From NCBI GenBank assembly GCA_019163175.1, contig JAFLKN010000043.1, forward strand, positions 29,842 to 93,841: a DNA stretch of 64,000 bases, read 5' to 3'. Below, in pieces: positions 1-9,908 of the stretch. The notes beneath the pieces were generated by a model, which was not told the DNA's origin, did not search any database, and saw nothing but the letters and a program-made list of their open reading frames with translations. The first letter of the stretch is position 1, and each line of letters opens with the position of its first letter. The position numbers were made by a program, and so were the translations under genes. Source of the DNA: Prolixibacteraceae bacterium (GTDB taxonomy: Bacteria > Bacteroidota > Bacteroidia > Bacteroidales > Prolixibacteraceae).

Positions 1-1973
1 GGCCCTGCCGGAATATTCTCCATTCCTTTACCTTCGAATTTGAAAAATAAGCGAAAAAAGCCACGAACCGAACTCACAATTGGGCCAAGCAGAAAAGAGG
101 TTTTTGGCAAAATCACCTCAGCATCTTCTTTTAGATCACCCGACCAGCTTGACTCTTGCTCCGTTTTGTGAAAAAGCTTGTTGTTTTGGATATGCTCGGC
201 AATTTTACGGATGGAAGGGAATTTGAGTAATTGCTCTTCGTCGAACTTAATCCCGAAGCTTTTTTCGATGTAGTCAATCAGGCTCAATTTGCTGAGCGAA
301 TCCATCGAAATGTCGAAGACCAGATGGTGGTCGGGCAAAACATCCATATCGACCTGACTTTCGATAAATGATTTAATGGCAAGGTATTCCGAAGAATCGG
401 GCTCTTTGGTTATGCTCTTTTGATTCTCTTTGGGGATCAGTAATTCGGCCAGTTTAAACCGCTGAAGCTTGGACAAGCGTGTGCGCGGCAATTCGGTTGT
501 AATAAGCGTAAACTGCATGATGCGCTTGTACGAACTCATCTCGGCATTGAATGGTGAAATAACCTGCTCACGAAAATATTGATTAATGTCCTCAACTGCA
601 TTTTCAGCCAGAAAACTAAAATCAGGAAGAATTACAGCATGCAACATTTCGTTGTGCATAAAAACACCGGCTTCCTTTATTGATTTCGAAAAACCTTCCA
701 GTTTCATTTCAACCTCAACCGGATTAATATTTTTGCCGTTGGGCAATACAATAATTTCCTTTTTCCGTCCGGTAATGTAGAGGAATCCATCTTTATCCAA
801 ATGACCCAGATCGCCGGTGTGCAACCAGCCGTCAATAATCACCTCAGCTGTTTCTTCTGGCCGATTGTAATATCCTTTCATGATGCTTGGCCCTTTGGCC
901 ACAATCTCGCCATCATGTATTTCAACAGTCAATCCCGGTAATGCTTCACCTGTTGAGCCAATCTTTACCCTTCCAGGGCGCGGAAATGTAATCATTGGCG
1001 CAGCTTCGGTCATGCCAAAACCTTCCAGAATGTCGAAACCTATTCCATAGAAAAAATGGCCTACTTCCTTGTTCAGGGCAGCGCCTCCGGCAATCATAAA
1101 TTGCAGATGTCCACCAAATCCCTGGTGTACTTTTTTGAAGATTTTCTTTCCGAGATTACGATTTTTGGTTTTCAGCACCAGCCAAAGCAAAGCCCGTCCC
1201 ACCGAACTTTTATCGATTTTAGCTTTTATTCCTCGGTACATCAGTTCGTACAGGCGGGGTACACCCAAAAATACACCCACTTCATTATCGGTGAAGGTTT
1301 TCATCAGGTCGGTTGATTGCATCGACGGAACCATTGGAATGGTGCATCCCACGTAAATAGGAGTTATCATGGAACCAACCAGCGGGAAAATATGATGAAG
1401 TGGTAAAAAAATCATAACCTGCCGTTCGGGAATGAAAATCTTGCAGTTGATTACACCAGCCATATTCTCATGAATGTTGGTGTACGAAAGCATCACCCCT
1501 TTGGGGCTTCCGGTCGTTCCTGAAGTGTAAATAATTACTGCCGTAGTTTCGTTGTCTTCCGGAGCCAGCCACTGGCTTTCAGGAAAGGTTTCATCCAGAA
1601 TAATATCATCGAAAACGATTACTTCCGGTTTGTGCGTGGTTTTCAGGTCAATTTTGGCAATCGACTCGGCCATTCCGTAACTTGTAAAAAGGATATCGGG
1701 CTGGCAATCGTCGATGATATAGGAAACATCATCAGCCGAAGCCAGAAAATCGATAGGAATTGCGATACAGTTGTTTTGCAACGCGGCATAAAACGCATAA
1801 ACCCACGCCGAACTATTTTCGGCATAAATGGCAACTTTAGTGTAGCCTTTGCTTTGGAAAAGCCGGGCATACTGCTCTACATGCTTCAGCAATTGGCTGT
1901 AGGTAACATCGCCTTGTGCGGTAATCAGTGCTTTTTTTTCCGGATAAGTCCTGTTGATGATTGGTTTAGTCAT
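1..1973 (-). CDS. Acyl-AMP ligase-ACP-acyltransferase fusion, C-terminus cut by window edge
   Basis: The gene starts at the ATG at 1973 and runs off the left edge, so 657 codons are visible. Residues ~1-500 are an ANL-superfamily adenylating enzyme: the phosphate-binding loop TSGTTGSPKG lies near residue 150 and a GFGMTEAAP motif follows. Residues ~520-600 look like an acyl carrier protein, with MDSLSK placing the phosphopantetheine serine at S559. The last visible residues (FEGKGMENIPAG) resemble the start of a PlsC-type 1-acylglycerol-3-phosphate acyltransferase. Family knowledge: such enzymes activate fatty acids as acyl-AMP. The inferred job is to load exogenous or recycled fatty acid onto the built-in ACP and pass it to a lysophospholipid, as E. 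coli Aas does with a different domain order. The acyltransferase assignment rests on a short stretch because the catalytic HX4D box lies outside the window. Confidence 0.87.
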   Translation of the reverse strand, partial: MTKPIINRTYPEKKALITAQGDVTYSQLLKHVEQYARLFQSKGYTKVAIYAENSSAWVYAFYAALQNNCIAIPIDFLASADDVSYIIDDCQPDILFTSYGMAESIAKIDLKTTHKPEVIVFDDIILDETFPESQWLAPEDNETTAVIIYTSGTTGSPKGVMLSYTNIHENMAGVINCKIFIPERQVMIFLPLHHIFPLVGSMITPIYVGCTIPMVPSMQSTDLMKTFTDNEVGVFLGVPRLYELMYRGIKAKIDKSSVGRALLWLVLKTKNRNLGKKIFKKVHQGFGGHLQFMIAGGAALNKEVGHFFYGIGFDILEGFGMTEAAPMITFPRPGRVKIGSTGEALPGLTVEIHDGEIVAKGPSIMKGYYNRPEETAEVIIDGWLHTGDLGHLDKDGFLYITGRKKEIIVLPNGKNINPVEVEMKLEGFSKSIKEAGVFMHNEMLHAVILPDFSFLAENAVEDINQYFREQVISPFNAEMSSYKRIMQFTLITTELPRTRLSKLQRFKLAELLIPKENQKSITKEPDSSEYLAIKSFIESQVDMDVLPDHHLVFDISMDSLSKLSLIDYIEKSFGIKFDEEQLLKFPSIRKIAEHIQNNKLFHKTEQESSWSGDLKEDAEVILPKTSFLLGPIVSSVRGFFRLFFKFEGKGMENIPAG

Positions 1974-2128
1974 GATCGCTTTTTTTATTAAAACTCAAAA
2001 TCTGGCCAAAAGATTCATTCCCACCCGGAATGATTTTATTTTCTGCACCTAATGTAAGTGAATAAAATGGGAATAAAACAGACATTTATGGTGTTCTGCG
2101 CAAAGTTATTCTTTCCATCGGGTTCTTC

Positions 2129-3712
2129 TCATTTCTTTGGTCCGGGCAATTCAGGTGTTCTTTCTGGATTTACAGGATCGAAAAAGGTAATTTTTTGCTC
2201 TTTGTACAGCCGAAACGACACTTGCATTTTCTTTAAGAATGTGCTGTAATCGGGCGAATTGTTTTTGCTCCAGGCGACTTCGGCCAAAGCTGCCATTCGT
2301 GGGAAGGTCATAAAATCAAGTCTTTCTTCGGAATGAATGGTTTCTGTCCAGATATTAGCCTGAATTCCATCAATCAGATTCGGATATTTTGTAAGCGGTT
2401 CGGCATATGTCTGGTTAAATGCGAGTATTTTCTCAATCGGCGCATATTCTTTAGCCCAATATCGACCGGAGCGATGTGAATTGTGCTGAACAAAATCGAA
2501 ATAAAACGGAATGCGTGGGCATAAGATAGTGTGATAACCCTTCTCTAAAGCCAGTTGTAGCTGTTCGGGCTTATCGTGCCGCCACCACATAGTCAGGCAT
2601 TTTTCGGCAGGTACTCCTGAGGTTACAATTTCGTCCCAACCAATCATGGTTTTGTTCAGTGCAGCAATCGAATCGGTCATTCGGTTGATGAAGTAAAACT
2701 CAACAGCCTGCAAATCTTTTAGTTGGTGTTTTTGCATTAGGGACTGAACATCGGCATTGGTATTCCACTGTTGATTGCCAAAATGAACTTCGTCTCCGCC
2801 AAGGTGAATGTATTTGGATGGAAACAGTTGAACTACCTCTCTGAGGATGTCGGTCAAAAAGCCGTACGTATGTTCCTTTCCAGGGTTAAACGTAAACTCC
2901 GGATATTTCTCTGAGCCGCCGCCACTAAATTCGGGATAAGCCCGGTTGGCCGCTGCCGCATGTCCGGGCATGTCAATCTCAGGAACAACTTCGATGGACC
3001 TTTCAGCAGCATAGTGTACGATTTCTTTGATATCTGCCTGAGTATAAAACGCGGCCGGAGCTTTGGGATCGTGGAAATTTCCGATAGCGCCGACAGAAGT
3101 CAGTTTCGGATACTTTTTAATTTCAATCCGCCAACCCGGTTCGTCGGTTAAATGCCAGTGAAAACGGTTGAGTTTGTAAAAGGCCATCCAATCGAGTAGC
3201 TGTTTTACTTTTTCTTTTCCGAAGAAATGCCGCGACTCATCGAGCATTAATCCGCGCCAGACATACCTTGGATTATCCTGAATTGTTCCATGAGGAACCC
3301 GAAAGCCGGATGCCACTGAATTCGAAACAGCAAGTTGAGTTAACGACTGAAGCCCATAAAACAAGCCAGTTTCTGATGAGGCTGTCAGTTGAATCTGTTG
3401 AGGGGTAATTGTCAGTGAATATGCCTCTAAACCTATTTGCTTTTGGGTATCGATTCCGAGAATCAGGTTGGCCGTTTTTGGTCCTGATTTTTTGATATTG
3501 CCAAGTTTAATTCCGAATCCGGCCAGTTGATTACTGAAATTCTGAATCAAAATTTCCTGCGCAGGTTGACACGAAAATCTGATTTGATCAATATACAGAT
3601 ACCGGCTTTCTGAAAACTGGCATGAAGCAGGTTCCGGAATAATGGAATTCTTTTGGGCATAGCCCAACGAAGCCAGAAAGAGCAAAACAAGTACTAAAAA
3701 AATTATTCGCAT
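2129..3712 (-). CDS. Beta-N-acetylhexosaminidase, GH20
   Basis: This 527-residue exported enzyme has a signal peptide (residues 1-19, ending LGYAQ). It then has the GH20 accessory domain (~25-145) and the catalytic barrel opening with WRGLMLDESRHF at ~152. The catalytic Asp-Glu pair is D307-E308 in HLGGDEVHF. Family knowledge: GH20 enzymes remove terminal GlcNAc or GalNAc by substrate-assisted catalysis. Likely substrates are chitooligosaccharides, host or algal N-glycans, or peptidoglycan fragments in the periplasm. It lies 44 bp downstream of the GH5 gene on the same strand, so the two may be co-transcribed. The length is typical for the family, and no SusC/D pair is in view. Confidence 0.93.
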   Translation of the reverse strand: MRIIFLVLVLLFLASLGYAQKNSIIPEPASCQFSESRYLYIDQIRFSCQPAQEILIQNFSNQLAGFGIKLGNIKKSGPKTANLILGIDTQKQIGLEAYSLTITPQQIQLTASSETGLFYGLQSLTQLAVSNSVASGFRVPHGTIQDNPRYVWRGLMLDESRHFFGKEKVKQLLDWMAFYKLNRFHWHLTDEPGWRIEIKKYPKLTSVGAIGNFHDPKAPAAFYTQADIKEIVHYAAERSIEVVPEIDMPGHAAAANRAYPEFSGGGSEKYPEFTFNPGKEHTYGFLTDILREVVQLFPSKYIHLGGDEVHFGNQQWNTNADVQSLMQKHQLKDLQAVEFYFINRMTDSIAALNKTMIGWDEIVTSGVPAEKCLTMWWRHDKPEQLQLALEKGYHTILCPRIPFYFDFVQHNSHRSGRYWAKEYAPIEKILAFNQTYAEPLTKYPNLIDGIQANIWTETIHSEERLDFMTFPRMAALAEVAWSKNNSPDYSTFLKKMQVSFRLYKEQKITFFDPVNPERTPELPGPKK

Positions 3713-3756
3713 AAAATGAGAATTAAGGGAATTTGAAACCTGAAATCTGGAACTCG

Positions 3757-5007
3757 TTAGGGCTTCATCCCCATAGCTTTCACATAACTTTCGTTCACTT
3801 TACAATTGCTGTATTTGCAATTTTCAACCAACTGAAGCATGGCTTTTTTCATCAGCTCCTGATCTTGACGCGCTTTGCGAATTTCATCAAAGCCATTTCT
3901 GGATGCCTCGGTGAACTCCACAATTTTGTTCCAGTTTTCGGGTTGAGCAATGTTTACCATTGAACTTGGGCGACCCATTTTTTTGTAAGGCCAGTAAGTC
4001 CAGCCAATGTTGTTGCGTTCCATCAGCCGTGTCCATGCACCAATCCACTGATCCGTATTTTCGCCGGTTTCGCCCATATATATTGGCAGGTTAACCGAGT
4101 CGCGGAAATGCACAAAATCCTGAATATTTGCCTGAAGTGTATCGCACCAATAGCGGTGGCAAGTATACATCAGTTTATCATCGAATTTGGAGTCGGTAAA
4201 AATCCTGAAGTTGCTGTTCCATTGCGCACCTCCCAGCAAAACAATGTGGTTTTTATCTACTTCGCGAATGGCAGCAACGGCTTTTTTATAAACGGGTTCG
4301 AGGGCTGCATTTAGTTTATCTTTTTCGTCACCAAAATAGGTGGCTATAGGTTCGTTCAACAAATCGTAACCCAATACAACGGGTTCATTTTGATAATGCT
4401 CAGCAATTTTTCTCCAGATAGCCACAAACTGGTTCTGGCTTTCTTCGCTTGTCATTAGCCACGGATAGCCGTAACTGTCGTCGATGTTGTCGCCGGTTTG
4501 TCCGCCGGGAGCATCGTGCATGTCCAGAATCAGGTAAATTTCTGACTCACGGCACCAACTCACCAAGCTGTCAATTCGCTGAAATCCGTCTTGTGCAACC
4601 GATAAACCCATGTAATCTTCATCAGTAAAAAGTTTGTAATGAAATGGGATTCGGATGGTGTTCATTCCTGTTTTTCGGATGTACCGGATATCATCGCGGG
4701 TCACATAATTGTCTTTAAACTGTTTCCAGAACTGATTGGTAAAATCGGGGCCAACCATTTCGCGGAATGCCTGATCAATCAGCCGAGCCGAGCTGGTGCG
4801 TTTAAATTCAAACATATAACCTTCAGGATTGAGCCAGTTGCCAAGGTTAATTCCCCGGATAAAAAACTTTTCGCCATTGGGTGAAATCAGATTATGGCCT
4901 TCTATTTTAATAAAGGCATCCTGAACAGCAACTTCTTTTTTTGGAGCAGGATCACAGGCTGAAAGTGTAAGCGCAATAAGGAGACAGAATAGCACATTTT
5001 TGGTCAT
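3757..5007 (-). CDS. GH5-type glycoside hydrolase lipoprotein (cellulase fold)
   Basis: The protein has 416 residues and a lipoprotein signal peptide with lipobox LSAC (Cys18), so it is probably membrane-anchored. The TIM barrel shows GH5 hallmarks: GINLGNWLNPEG near residue 55, the acid/base Glu in GYDLLNEP, and the nucleophile Glu in IYMGETGENTD. Family knowledge: GH5 covers endoglucanases, mannanases and exo-glucanases, and the subfamily cannot be fixed by eye. It is the upstream gene of the GH5-GH20 pair. A sugar-rich substrate is inferred from the neighbours; the exact linkage is unknown. Confidence 0.87.
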   Translation of the reverse strand: MTKNVLFCLLIALTLSACDPAPKKEVAVQDAFIKIEGHNLISPNGEKFFIRGINLGNWLNPEGYMFEFKRTSSARLIDQAFREMVGPDFTNQFWKQFKDNYVTRDDIRYIRKTGMNTIRIPFHYKLFTDEDYMGLSVAQDGFQRIDSLVSWCRESEIYLILDMHDAPGGQTGDNIDDSYGYPWLMTSEESQNQFVAIWRKIAEHYQNEPVVLGYDLLNEPIATYFGDEKDKLNAALEPVYKKAVAAIREVDKNHIVLLGGAQWNSNFRIFTDSKFDDKLMYTCHRYWCDTLQANIQDFVHFRDSVNLPIYMGETGENTDQWIGAWTRLMERNNIGWTYWPYKKMGRPSSMVNIAQPENWNKIVEFTEASRNGFDEIRKARQDQELMKKAMLQLVENCKYSNCKVNESYVKAMGMKP

Positions 5008-5059
5008 GACTGTCGAGGTTTGGTTGGTTAATTGATTAGCTAAATTAGTAATAAAAACA

Positions 5060-5087
5060 AAAGGCCGCCAATTTACTGGTAGCCTTT
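5060..5087 (-). terminator. Rho-independent terminator of the padR-pspC unit
   Basis: AAAGGC/GCCTTT stem with an inner CCA/TGG pairing. Read on the minus strand it is followed by TTTTGTTTTT, just past the PspC stop codon. A second perfect hairpin (CTGATTC/GAATCAG, 5091-5110) precedes it. Confidence 0.6.
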
Positions 5088-5124
5088 AATCTGATTCACG
5101 AAAGAATCAGGGTATTTTGGAGAT

Positions 5125-6741
5125 TTACTTCTTTATACTCAGCGTATCCTTTTTCAAGGCTAGCCCATCTGCAGTCATGGTCCAGGTTTTGCCAACCATA
5201 TCGCCATCCCACATATTATCCACATTTTCAATGTCGTAGATAATTTCGGTCAGGTTGTTGTTCAGGTAAACCGATTTTCCTTCCGGAACTTTCAGAATCA
5301 TGGAGACTTCCTGTTCGCGCCATTTTGAATTTTCTTTCAGGAAATAATAGGGATCAAACTTTAAGGTCGAATCTTTCTGGCTGAAATTGTATTCGATTTG
5401 TTCTACATTCTTCTGTGCATCTTCGGTACTGCTTCCACGGGCACGTTTTTTTATCAGGAGTAAATATTCGCCTGTACTGCTTTTTTCTACTGTAAATCGG
5501 GGATGTCCCAGCAGTTTTTCTTTTCCCTTAACCATGGCTATTTTCATCCGGTCGAGCGAAATATGGTCTTCAATCATCGATTCGTACAAATCGTCGGTTG
5601 TTTCGAGGTAAATGGTTTTGCAGGTCGTACAATCTACCTTTTGGGTAATGGTCTGGCTTGTTTGTTTGCCGAAATTTCCAACCTGATTTACACTCACAAC
5701 AATTAGTGTGATTAAGGCTACCAGCCAAAGTCCGAAAGTTCCCAAGCCGATCAGTTTGTTGTTGGTTTTATACCTGAATAAAAGTTTTGTACCAACGAAA
5801 AGGATTAGTAAGATCGGGATTCCGATCAGAACCGAAATGGCGATCAGCGAAATGGTATAGGCACCTGGACTTACAAAGTGCTCGAGCAATCCGGTCATAT
5901 TAATGTCCGAGTCCCATCCGAAATTCCATGGCCCTCCGTGCATAATAGAATGTCCGACAGCGATTGAAGTTACAAAGCCAATCAGGCCAGCTATTCCTCC
6001 AATAATAAGGGCGGCGCCAAATAGAAGAACCACAACCCGAAGAACAACTTTTAATACACTGGTTACCACATCACCAAACCGTTCAATCCGCGATTGTCCT
6101 TTATCGTTTGATGGCGAATTCATGAACTTGTTGTAGTTTTCGCCAACTTCGTTCATTTCTTCTTTTATCGATTTTTCGATATTCGAAACGGTGGCTTCCT
6201 TGCCTTTCATTTCGAGCCTTTGCGCTGTAGTTTTTGCTTTCGGTACTGCAATCCAAAGTACAATGTAAACGATCATTGCTGTACCTGCACTTAGGAAGAA
6301 GGCCAGAACAAATATTACGCGAAGGATTACCAGGTCGATGTTGAAATAAGCTCCCATACCTGAACAAACACCTCCAAGTACGCGGCTGTCTCCATCGCGG
6401 TACAAACGTCGGCGCATTTTCTGTTCGCCTTCCAGTGGAGCTTCGGCTTGCGTTTTGGCTGAGGCTTCTTCTTCGCCCGGTTCCATAAAATCTTCAGGTT
6501 TTCCCATACGGGCAATCACTTCGTCAACCATCACATCGGTGATAACTTCTACTTTATTGCTGGTTTTTTCGATAAGAAGCTCGGCAATACGTGCTTCAAT
6601 ATCCTGAAGTATTTCCTGTCCTTCGATGACTGCGCCGAAGTGGCGGTTCAGCATGTGTAGGTATTTTTGTAGCTTTTCGTAGGCATCTTCGTCGATGTGA
6701 AAAATGCTTCCACTTATGTTGATTGTAAATGTCTTTTTCAT
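5125..6741 (-). CDS. PspC-domain multi-pass membrane protein
   Basis: 538 residues. Residues 1-90 are a soluble N-terminal region (MKKTFTINISGSIFHI start) common in Bacteroidota PspC proteins. The PspC domain spans ~108-170 (LYRDGDSRVLGGVCSGMGAY) with its paired hydrophobic helices. Further membrane segments lie near 230-262, 295-318 and 335-352, followed by a C-terminal soluble domain (~370-538). Family knowledge: PspC proteins sense or respond to envelope stress. Here the gene follows a PadR-type repressor by 45 bp, the usual Bacteroidota padR-pspC pairing, so it is probably repressed by PadR and induced by membrane stress. The exact signal is unknown. Confidence 0.88.
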   Translation of the reverse strand: MKKTFTINISGSIFHIDEDAYEKLQKYLHMLNRHFGAVIEGQEILQDIEARIAELLIEKTSNKVEVITDVMVDEVIARMGKPEDFMEPGEEEASAKTQAEAPLEGEQKMRRRLYRDGDSRVLGGVCSGMGAYFNIDLVILRVIFVLAFFLSAGTAMIVYIVLWIAVPKAKTTAQRLEMKGKEATVSNIEKSIKEEMNEVGENYNKFMNSPSNDKGQSRIERFGDVVTSVLKVVLRVVVLLFGAALIIGGIAGLIGFVTSIAVGHSIMHGGPWNFGWDSDINMTGLLEHFVSPGAYTISLIAISVLIGIPILLILFVGTKLLFRYKTNNKLIGLGTFGLWLVALITLIVVSVNQVGNFGKQTSQTITQKVDCTTCKTIYLETTDDLYESMIEDHISLDRMKIAMVKGKEKLLGHPRFTVEKSSTGEYLLLIKKRARGSSTEDAQKNVEQIEYNFSQKDSTLKFDPYYFLKENSKWREQEVSMILKVPEGKSVYLNNNLTEIIYDIENVDNMWDGDMVGKTWTMTADGLALKKDTLSIKK

Positions 6742-6786
6742 TTCCGGATAATTTTTCAGATTTATTTTCTTTATACTGAAGATGAC

Positions 6787-7116
6787 CTATTTATGTTCCT
6801 TGATCATTCTAACTGCTTCAACCAACTCATCCCACGAGGCGCCCATTTCGTTCAGGAAATAGCGACCTTCATCGGTCAGTTCGTAGTATTTGCGTGGTGG
6901 TCCCTGGGTCGATTCTTCCCATTTGTAGGCCAGTAATCCATCATTTTTCAGACGGGTAAGCAGCGGGTAGAGCGTTCCTTCCACAACAATCATCTTCGAA
7001 CGGCTGAGTTCATCAATGATGTCGCTTGCATACAAGGGCTTTCCGTCGATTACCAGTAGGATACAGTATTCGAGAACCCCCTTGCGCATTTGAGCTTTTG
7101 TATTGTTCAGATCCAT
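6787..7116 (-). CDS. PadR-family transcriptional repressor
   Basis: This 109-residue winged-helix protein carries the classic PadR core: GTLYPLLTRLKNDGLL as recognition region, then the wing with GPPRKYYELTDEG. The C-terminal helix for dimerisation is short, as in the PadR-s1 type. It is the first gene of a two-gene unit with pspC. It is inferred to be an autoregulated repressor of that unit. An AAGGAGGAAA-like purine run at about 7119-7132 (minus strand) lies just before the ATG, unusual for this window, where genes generally lack a Shine-Dalgarno match. Confidence 0.9.
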   Translation of the reverse strand: MDLNNTKAQMRKGVLEYCILLVIDGKPLYASDIIDELSRSKMIVVEGTLYPLLTRLKNDGLLAYKWEESTQGPPRKYYELTDEGRYFLNEMGASWDELVEAVRMIKEHK

Positions 7117-7168
7117 TATTTTTCCTCCTTAAAGTTCGTTCAAAATTTTTACCCCGTAATCCCAACAA

Positions 7169-7669
7169 TTAATTGTTCCAAATCTTGTCGTCCAGCATCC
7201 ATGCTTCCGTTTGCAAAGCAGGTTCACTTTCAGCTGCAACTACCGGAAGATTGAAATAGATGTTATTAATCATCCAGTTTTCGATTTCAAAAGGTTTTTC
7301 CTGTGCAACCTGGTTGTTCATAAGGTTTGAACCAAAATAGGTTTCATTGGTCATCCAGCTTTCAATTTCCAGATTTTTCTCCTTGGCAGTTTCAATCCCG
7401 AATAGACCTGTTGCAATGGTCGATTCTGAAGCTGGAGCAAAAGCTGACTGCGTAGAAAAGGCCAAAAGTGCTTCATTTTCTTTTTGCTGATCAACCATCA
7501 AAGTGGCCATTTTACCGTAAGTGTTGTTTACAAGCAATTGTTTCCAAAATCCGTTGGCACTTACGGTAAGGCTAATCAGAACCAGGCTTAATACTACAGC
7601 GAAAGTTTTGCTTACCGGGTTTTCAAGTTTCTTGTTTTCTGTTTTCTGTGCATTGTTTGTTGTTTTCAT
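7169..7669 (-). CDS. Small exported protein with three WM repeats, unknown function
   Basis: 166 residues, no family recognised. A basic N-terminus is followed by a hydrophobic segment (~24-42, FAVVLSLVLISLTVSANG) that could be an uncleaved anchor or a signal peptide. The C-terminal half holds three imperfect repeats spaced ~35-40 residues: LEIESWMTNETYF, FEIENWMINNIYF and LQTEAWMLDDKIW, the last ending the protein. The repeated E-x-W-M followed by an aromatic suggests short structural motifs rather than an enzyme. It is transcribed separately from padR-pspC, with its own promoter-like element and a ~175-nt A-rich leader. Confidence 0.65.
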   Translation of the reverse strand: MKTTNNAQKTENKKLENPVSKTFAVVLSLVLISLTVSANGFWKQLLVNNTYGKMATLMVDQQKENEALLAFSTQSAFAPASESTIATGLFGIETAKEKNLEIESWMTNETYFGSNLMNNQVAQEKPFEIENWMINNIYFNLPVVAAESEPALQTEAWMLDDKIWNN

Positions 7670-7852
7670 GGCTTTGAGCTTTGTTTCTGAATTGTTTCTG
7701 TTTTCTGTTTTTGTTTTTCGAACACGTTTTCTTGTTTTCTGATGTTGTTTTCTTGTTTTCTCTGTTTGTAAGACGATCGGTTTATGTTTTCGTTACAGTT
7801 GCAAGGAACTTTTTTTAAACTTCTACCTTCTCTTACATTGTTATTGGCTTTA

Positions 7853-7884
7853 CAAACATACGAAGTTTAAATGGTTCTATGCAA
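7853..7884 (-). promoter_or_regulatory. Promoter for the WM-repeat protein
   Basis: On the minus strand TTG (7884-7882) is followed after 21 nt by TATGTTTG (7860-7853). This matches the Bacteroidota TTG/TAnnTTTG sigma-70 pattern. The predicted transcription start is near 7846. Confidence 0.55.
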
Positions 7885-8087
7885 CACAAAGTACTAAAAT
7901 TTTTAAATTATTTTTAAAATATTTTTTAATGTATTGAAATTCAAGTTTATATAAATTCAATAAAAACAAAAAATTTTTACTGAGAGATGTGAAAAGTTAA
8001 AAAAAGGCATTTTGAAGCTTGCGTTGAAGCAAAAAAAGTTCTGAAAAATGCTGAATTATTGAAAATAAAAACCAATAAAAAGCAAAA

Positions 8088-8116
8088 AACCTCCAGATCA
8101 ATTCGATCCGGAGGTT
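8088..8116 (-). terminator. hcp terminator
   Basis: AACCTCC...GGAGGTT stem extended by GATC/GATC. On the minus strand it is followed by a run of T (TTTTTTGC), 28 nt past the hcp stop codon. Confidence 0.8.
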
Positions 8117-8144
8117 CTCAATTCATAACAAATCCACCACTCTG

Positions 8145-9821
8145 TTATTTCTCAAATTCTTCTTCCATTTCTTTTTCTGTCTGGAGAAACAGTTTTAGAT
8201 CTTCATCAACTGACTGGATTCCGGCTATTCCAAAGTTCTGCACCAATACATTGGCTACGTTTGGCGACAGGAAGGCTGGTAATGTTGGCCCAAGGTGGAT
8301 GTTTTTCACACCCAGGTAAAGCAAGGCCAGCAATACGATTACCGCTTTTTGCTCGTACCAGGCGATGTTGTAGGCAATCGGCAAATCGTTAATGTCTTCC
8401 AACTCAAAAATTTCTTTCAGCTTTAAAGCCACTACTGCCAGAGAATAGGAGTCATTGCACTGTCCGGCATCGATCACGCGCGGAATACCGTTGATGTCGC
8501 CCAAAGGCAGTTTATTATAGCGGTATTTGGCACAGCCGGCTGTTAAAATTACAGTATCGGTTGGTAGTTTTTCGGCAAACTGGGTATAATAATCGCGCTC
8601 TTTCATGCGGCCATCGCAACCGGCCATCACAAAGAATTTACGGATTGCTCCGGTTTTAACGGCTTCAACAATTGGTCCGGCCAACTCGAAAACCTGGTTG
8701 TGTGCAAAACCGCCAATAATTTCACCGGTTTCGATTTCGGTTGGTGTACCGCATATTTTAGCATGTTCTATAATGGCATGAAAATCTTTGCGCTGTCCGA
8801 GTTTACGATCGGGGAAATGAACGGCTCCCGATAATCCGCTTGCTCCAGTGGTATAAATACGGTCGCGGTAACCTGCTTTTTCCATCGGGGGAACGATACA
8901 ATTAGTCGTGAACAGAATCGGGCCGTTGAAGCTTTCGAATTCCTCTTTTTGTTTCCACCATGCATTTCCGTAGTTGCCTGCCAAATGTTTGTATTTTTTG
9001 AATGCCGGGTAGTAATTGGCCGGAAGCATTTCGCTGTGGGTATAAACATCCACACCGGTTCCTTCTGTCTGAACCAAAAGATCTTCCAAATCGCGTAAAT
9101 CGTGACCTGAAATCAGGATTGCCGGATTTTTACGGACACCAATGTTTACTTTGGTCATTTCAGGATTTCCGTAACTGGTGGTGTTTGCTTTATCGAGTAA
9201 AGCCATCACATCGATACCAAATTTTCCGGTTTCGAGGGTCAGTGCAACCAACTCGTCGGCTGATAAATCCTGGGCGGTAGCGGCCAGTGCGCGCTCCAGA
9301 AAGGCAAATACTTCTTCGTTTTCGTGGTTCAGGTTGTAAGCATGTTCGGCGTAAGCAGCCAACCCTTTCAAGCCATAAATAATCAGCTCTTTCAGCGAGC
9401 GGATGTCTTCGTTCTTTTCGCTCAAAATTCCAACTTCGATGGCTTTGGCTTCGAACTCTTCGGTTGTTGAGGCCGACCAATTAACCGATTCGTGAGACGG
9501 TAATGCGATTCCGGCAGCTTCAGCTTTCGAACGCAATTCGTCGCGTACTTTCAGCGTTTTTTTGATGCGGATCGAAAAAGCCACATCGTCGAAATTGGCG
9601 TTGGTGATGGTGCTGAACAGCCCATCAAAAATTACTTTATTCACTTTGGGTTCGGCCAACCCGGCTTTGCGCAATTCGCTGTTTAGAGCGGCAACACCTT
9701 TAAGTACAAATAATAACGTATCCTGAAGGTTTGAGACATTGCTGTCTTTTCCGCACACACCTTTAATTGTGCAACCAATTCCTTTGGCTGCTTCCTGACA
9801 TTGAAAACAAAACATGTTCAT
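8145..9821 (-). CDS. hcp: Hydroxylamine reductase / hybrid cluster protein
   Basis: Hybrid cluster protein of ~558 residues. The N-terminal cysteines [14 protein letters not shown]5-C give the CX2CX8CX5C spacing of class-I Hcp from anaerobes, binding a [4Fe-4S] cluster. Hybrid-cluster ligand regions are visible later, including [37 protein letters not shown] and [10 protein letters not shown]. Family knowledge: Hcp reduces nitric oxide (and hydroxylamine in vitro) and protects against nitrosative stress. I chose the ATG at 9821, giving [12 protein letters not shown]; an upstream in-frame ATG at 9857 would add 12 residues with no family match. It lies downstream of the ferredoxin-like gene and is probably co-regulated by the divergent Crp/Fnr protein. 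Confidence 0.95.
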   Translation of the reverse strand: MNMFCFQCQEAAKGIGCTIKGVCGKDSNVSNLQDTLLFVLKGVAALNSELRKAGLAEPKVNKVIFDGLFSTITNANFDDVAFSIRIKKTLKVRDELRSKAEAAGIALPSHESVNWSASTTEEFEAKAIEVGILSEKNEDIRSLKELIIYGLKGLAAYAEHAYNLNHENEEVFAFLERALAATAQDLSADELVALTLETGKFGIDVMALLDKANTTSYGNPEMTKVNIGVRKNPAILISGHDLRDLEDLLVQTEGTGVDVYTHSEMLPANYYPAFKKYKHLAGNYGNAWWKQKEEFESFNGPILFTTNCIVPPMEKAGYRDRIYTTGASGLSGAVHFPDRKLGQRKDFHAIIEHAKICGTPTEIETGEIIGGFAHNQVFELAGPIVEAVKTGAIRKFFVMAGCDGRMKERDYYTQFAEKLPTDTVILTAGCAKYRYNKLPLGDINGIPRVIDAGQCNDSYSLAVVALKLKEIFELEDINDLPIAYNIAWYEQKAVIVLLALLYLGVKNIHLGPTLPAFLSPNVANVLVQNFGIAGIQSVDEDLKLFLQTEKEMEEEFEK

Positions 9822-9908
9822 AGCTAATTTTTTGGAAATGAGAAGGGCTGTCTGCATGAATTTGCAGATCAGATTCTCAATTGATTATTAAAATTTTAAT
9901 TGATTTTT

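Larger units (their letters stand above)
7670..8144. other. 475-bp gene-free stretch: A-rich leader, promoter, hcp terminator
   Basis: From right to left this holds the hcp terminator (8088-8116), a very AT-rich spacer (~7880-8050), a minus-strand promoter-like element (7853-7884) and a leader (7670-~7846). On the minus strand the leader repeats AGAAAACA-type words and shows little capacity to fold. I see no ORF with coding character. Confidence 0.6.
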
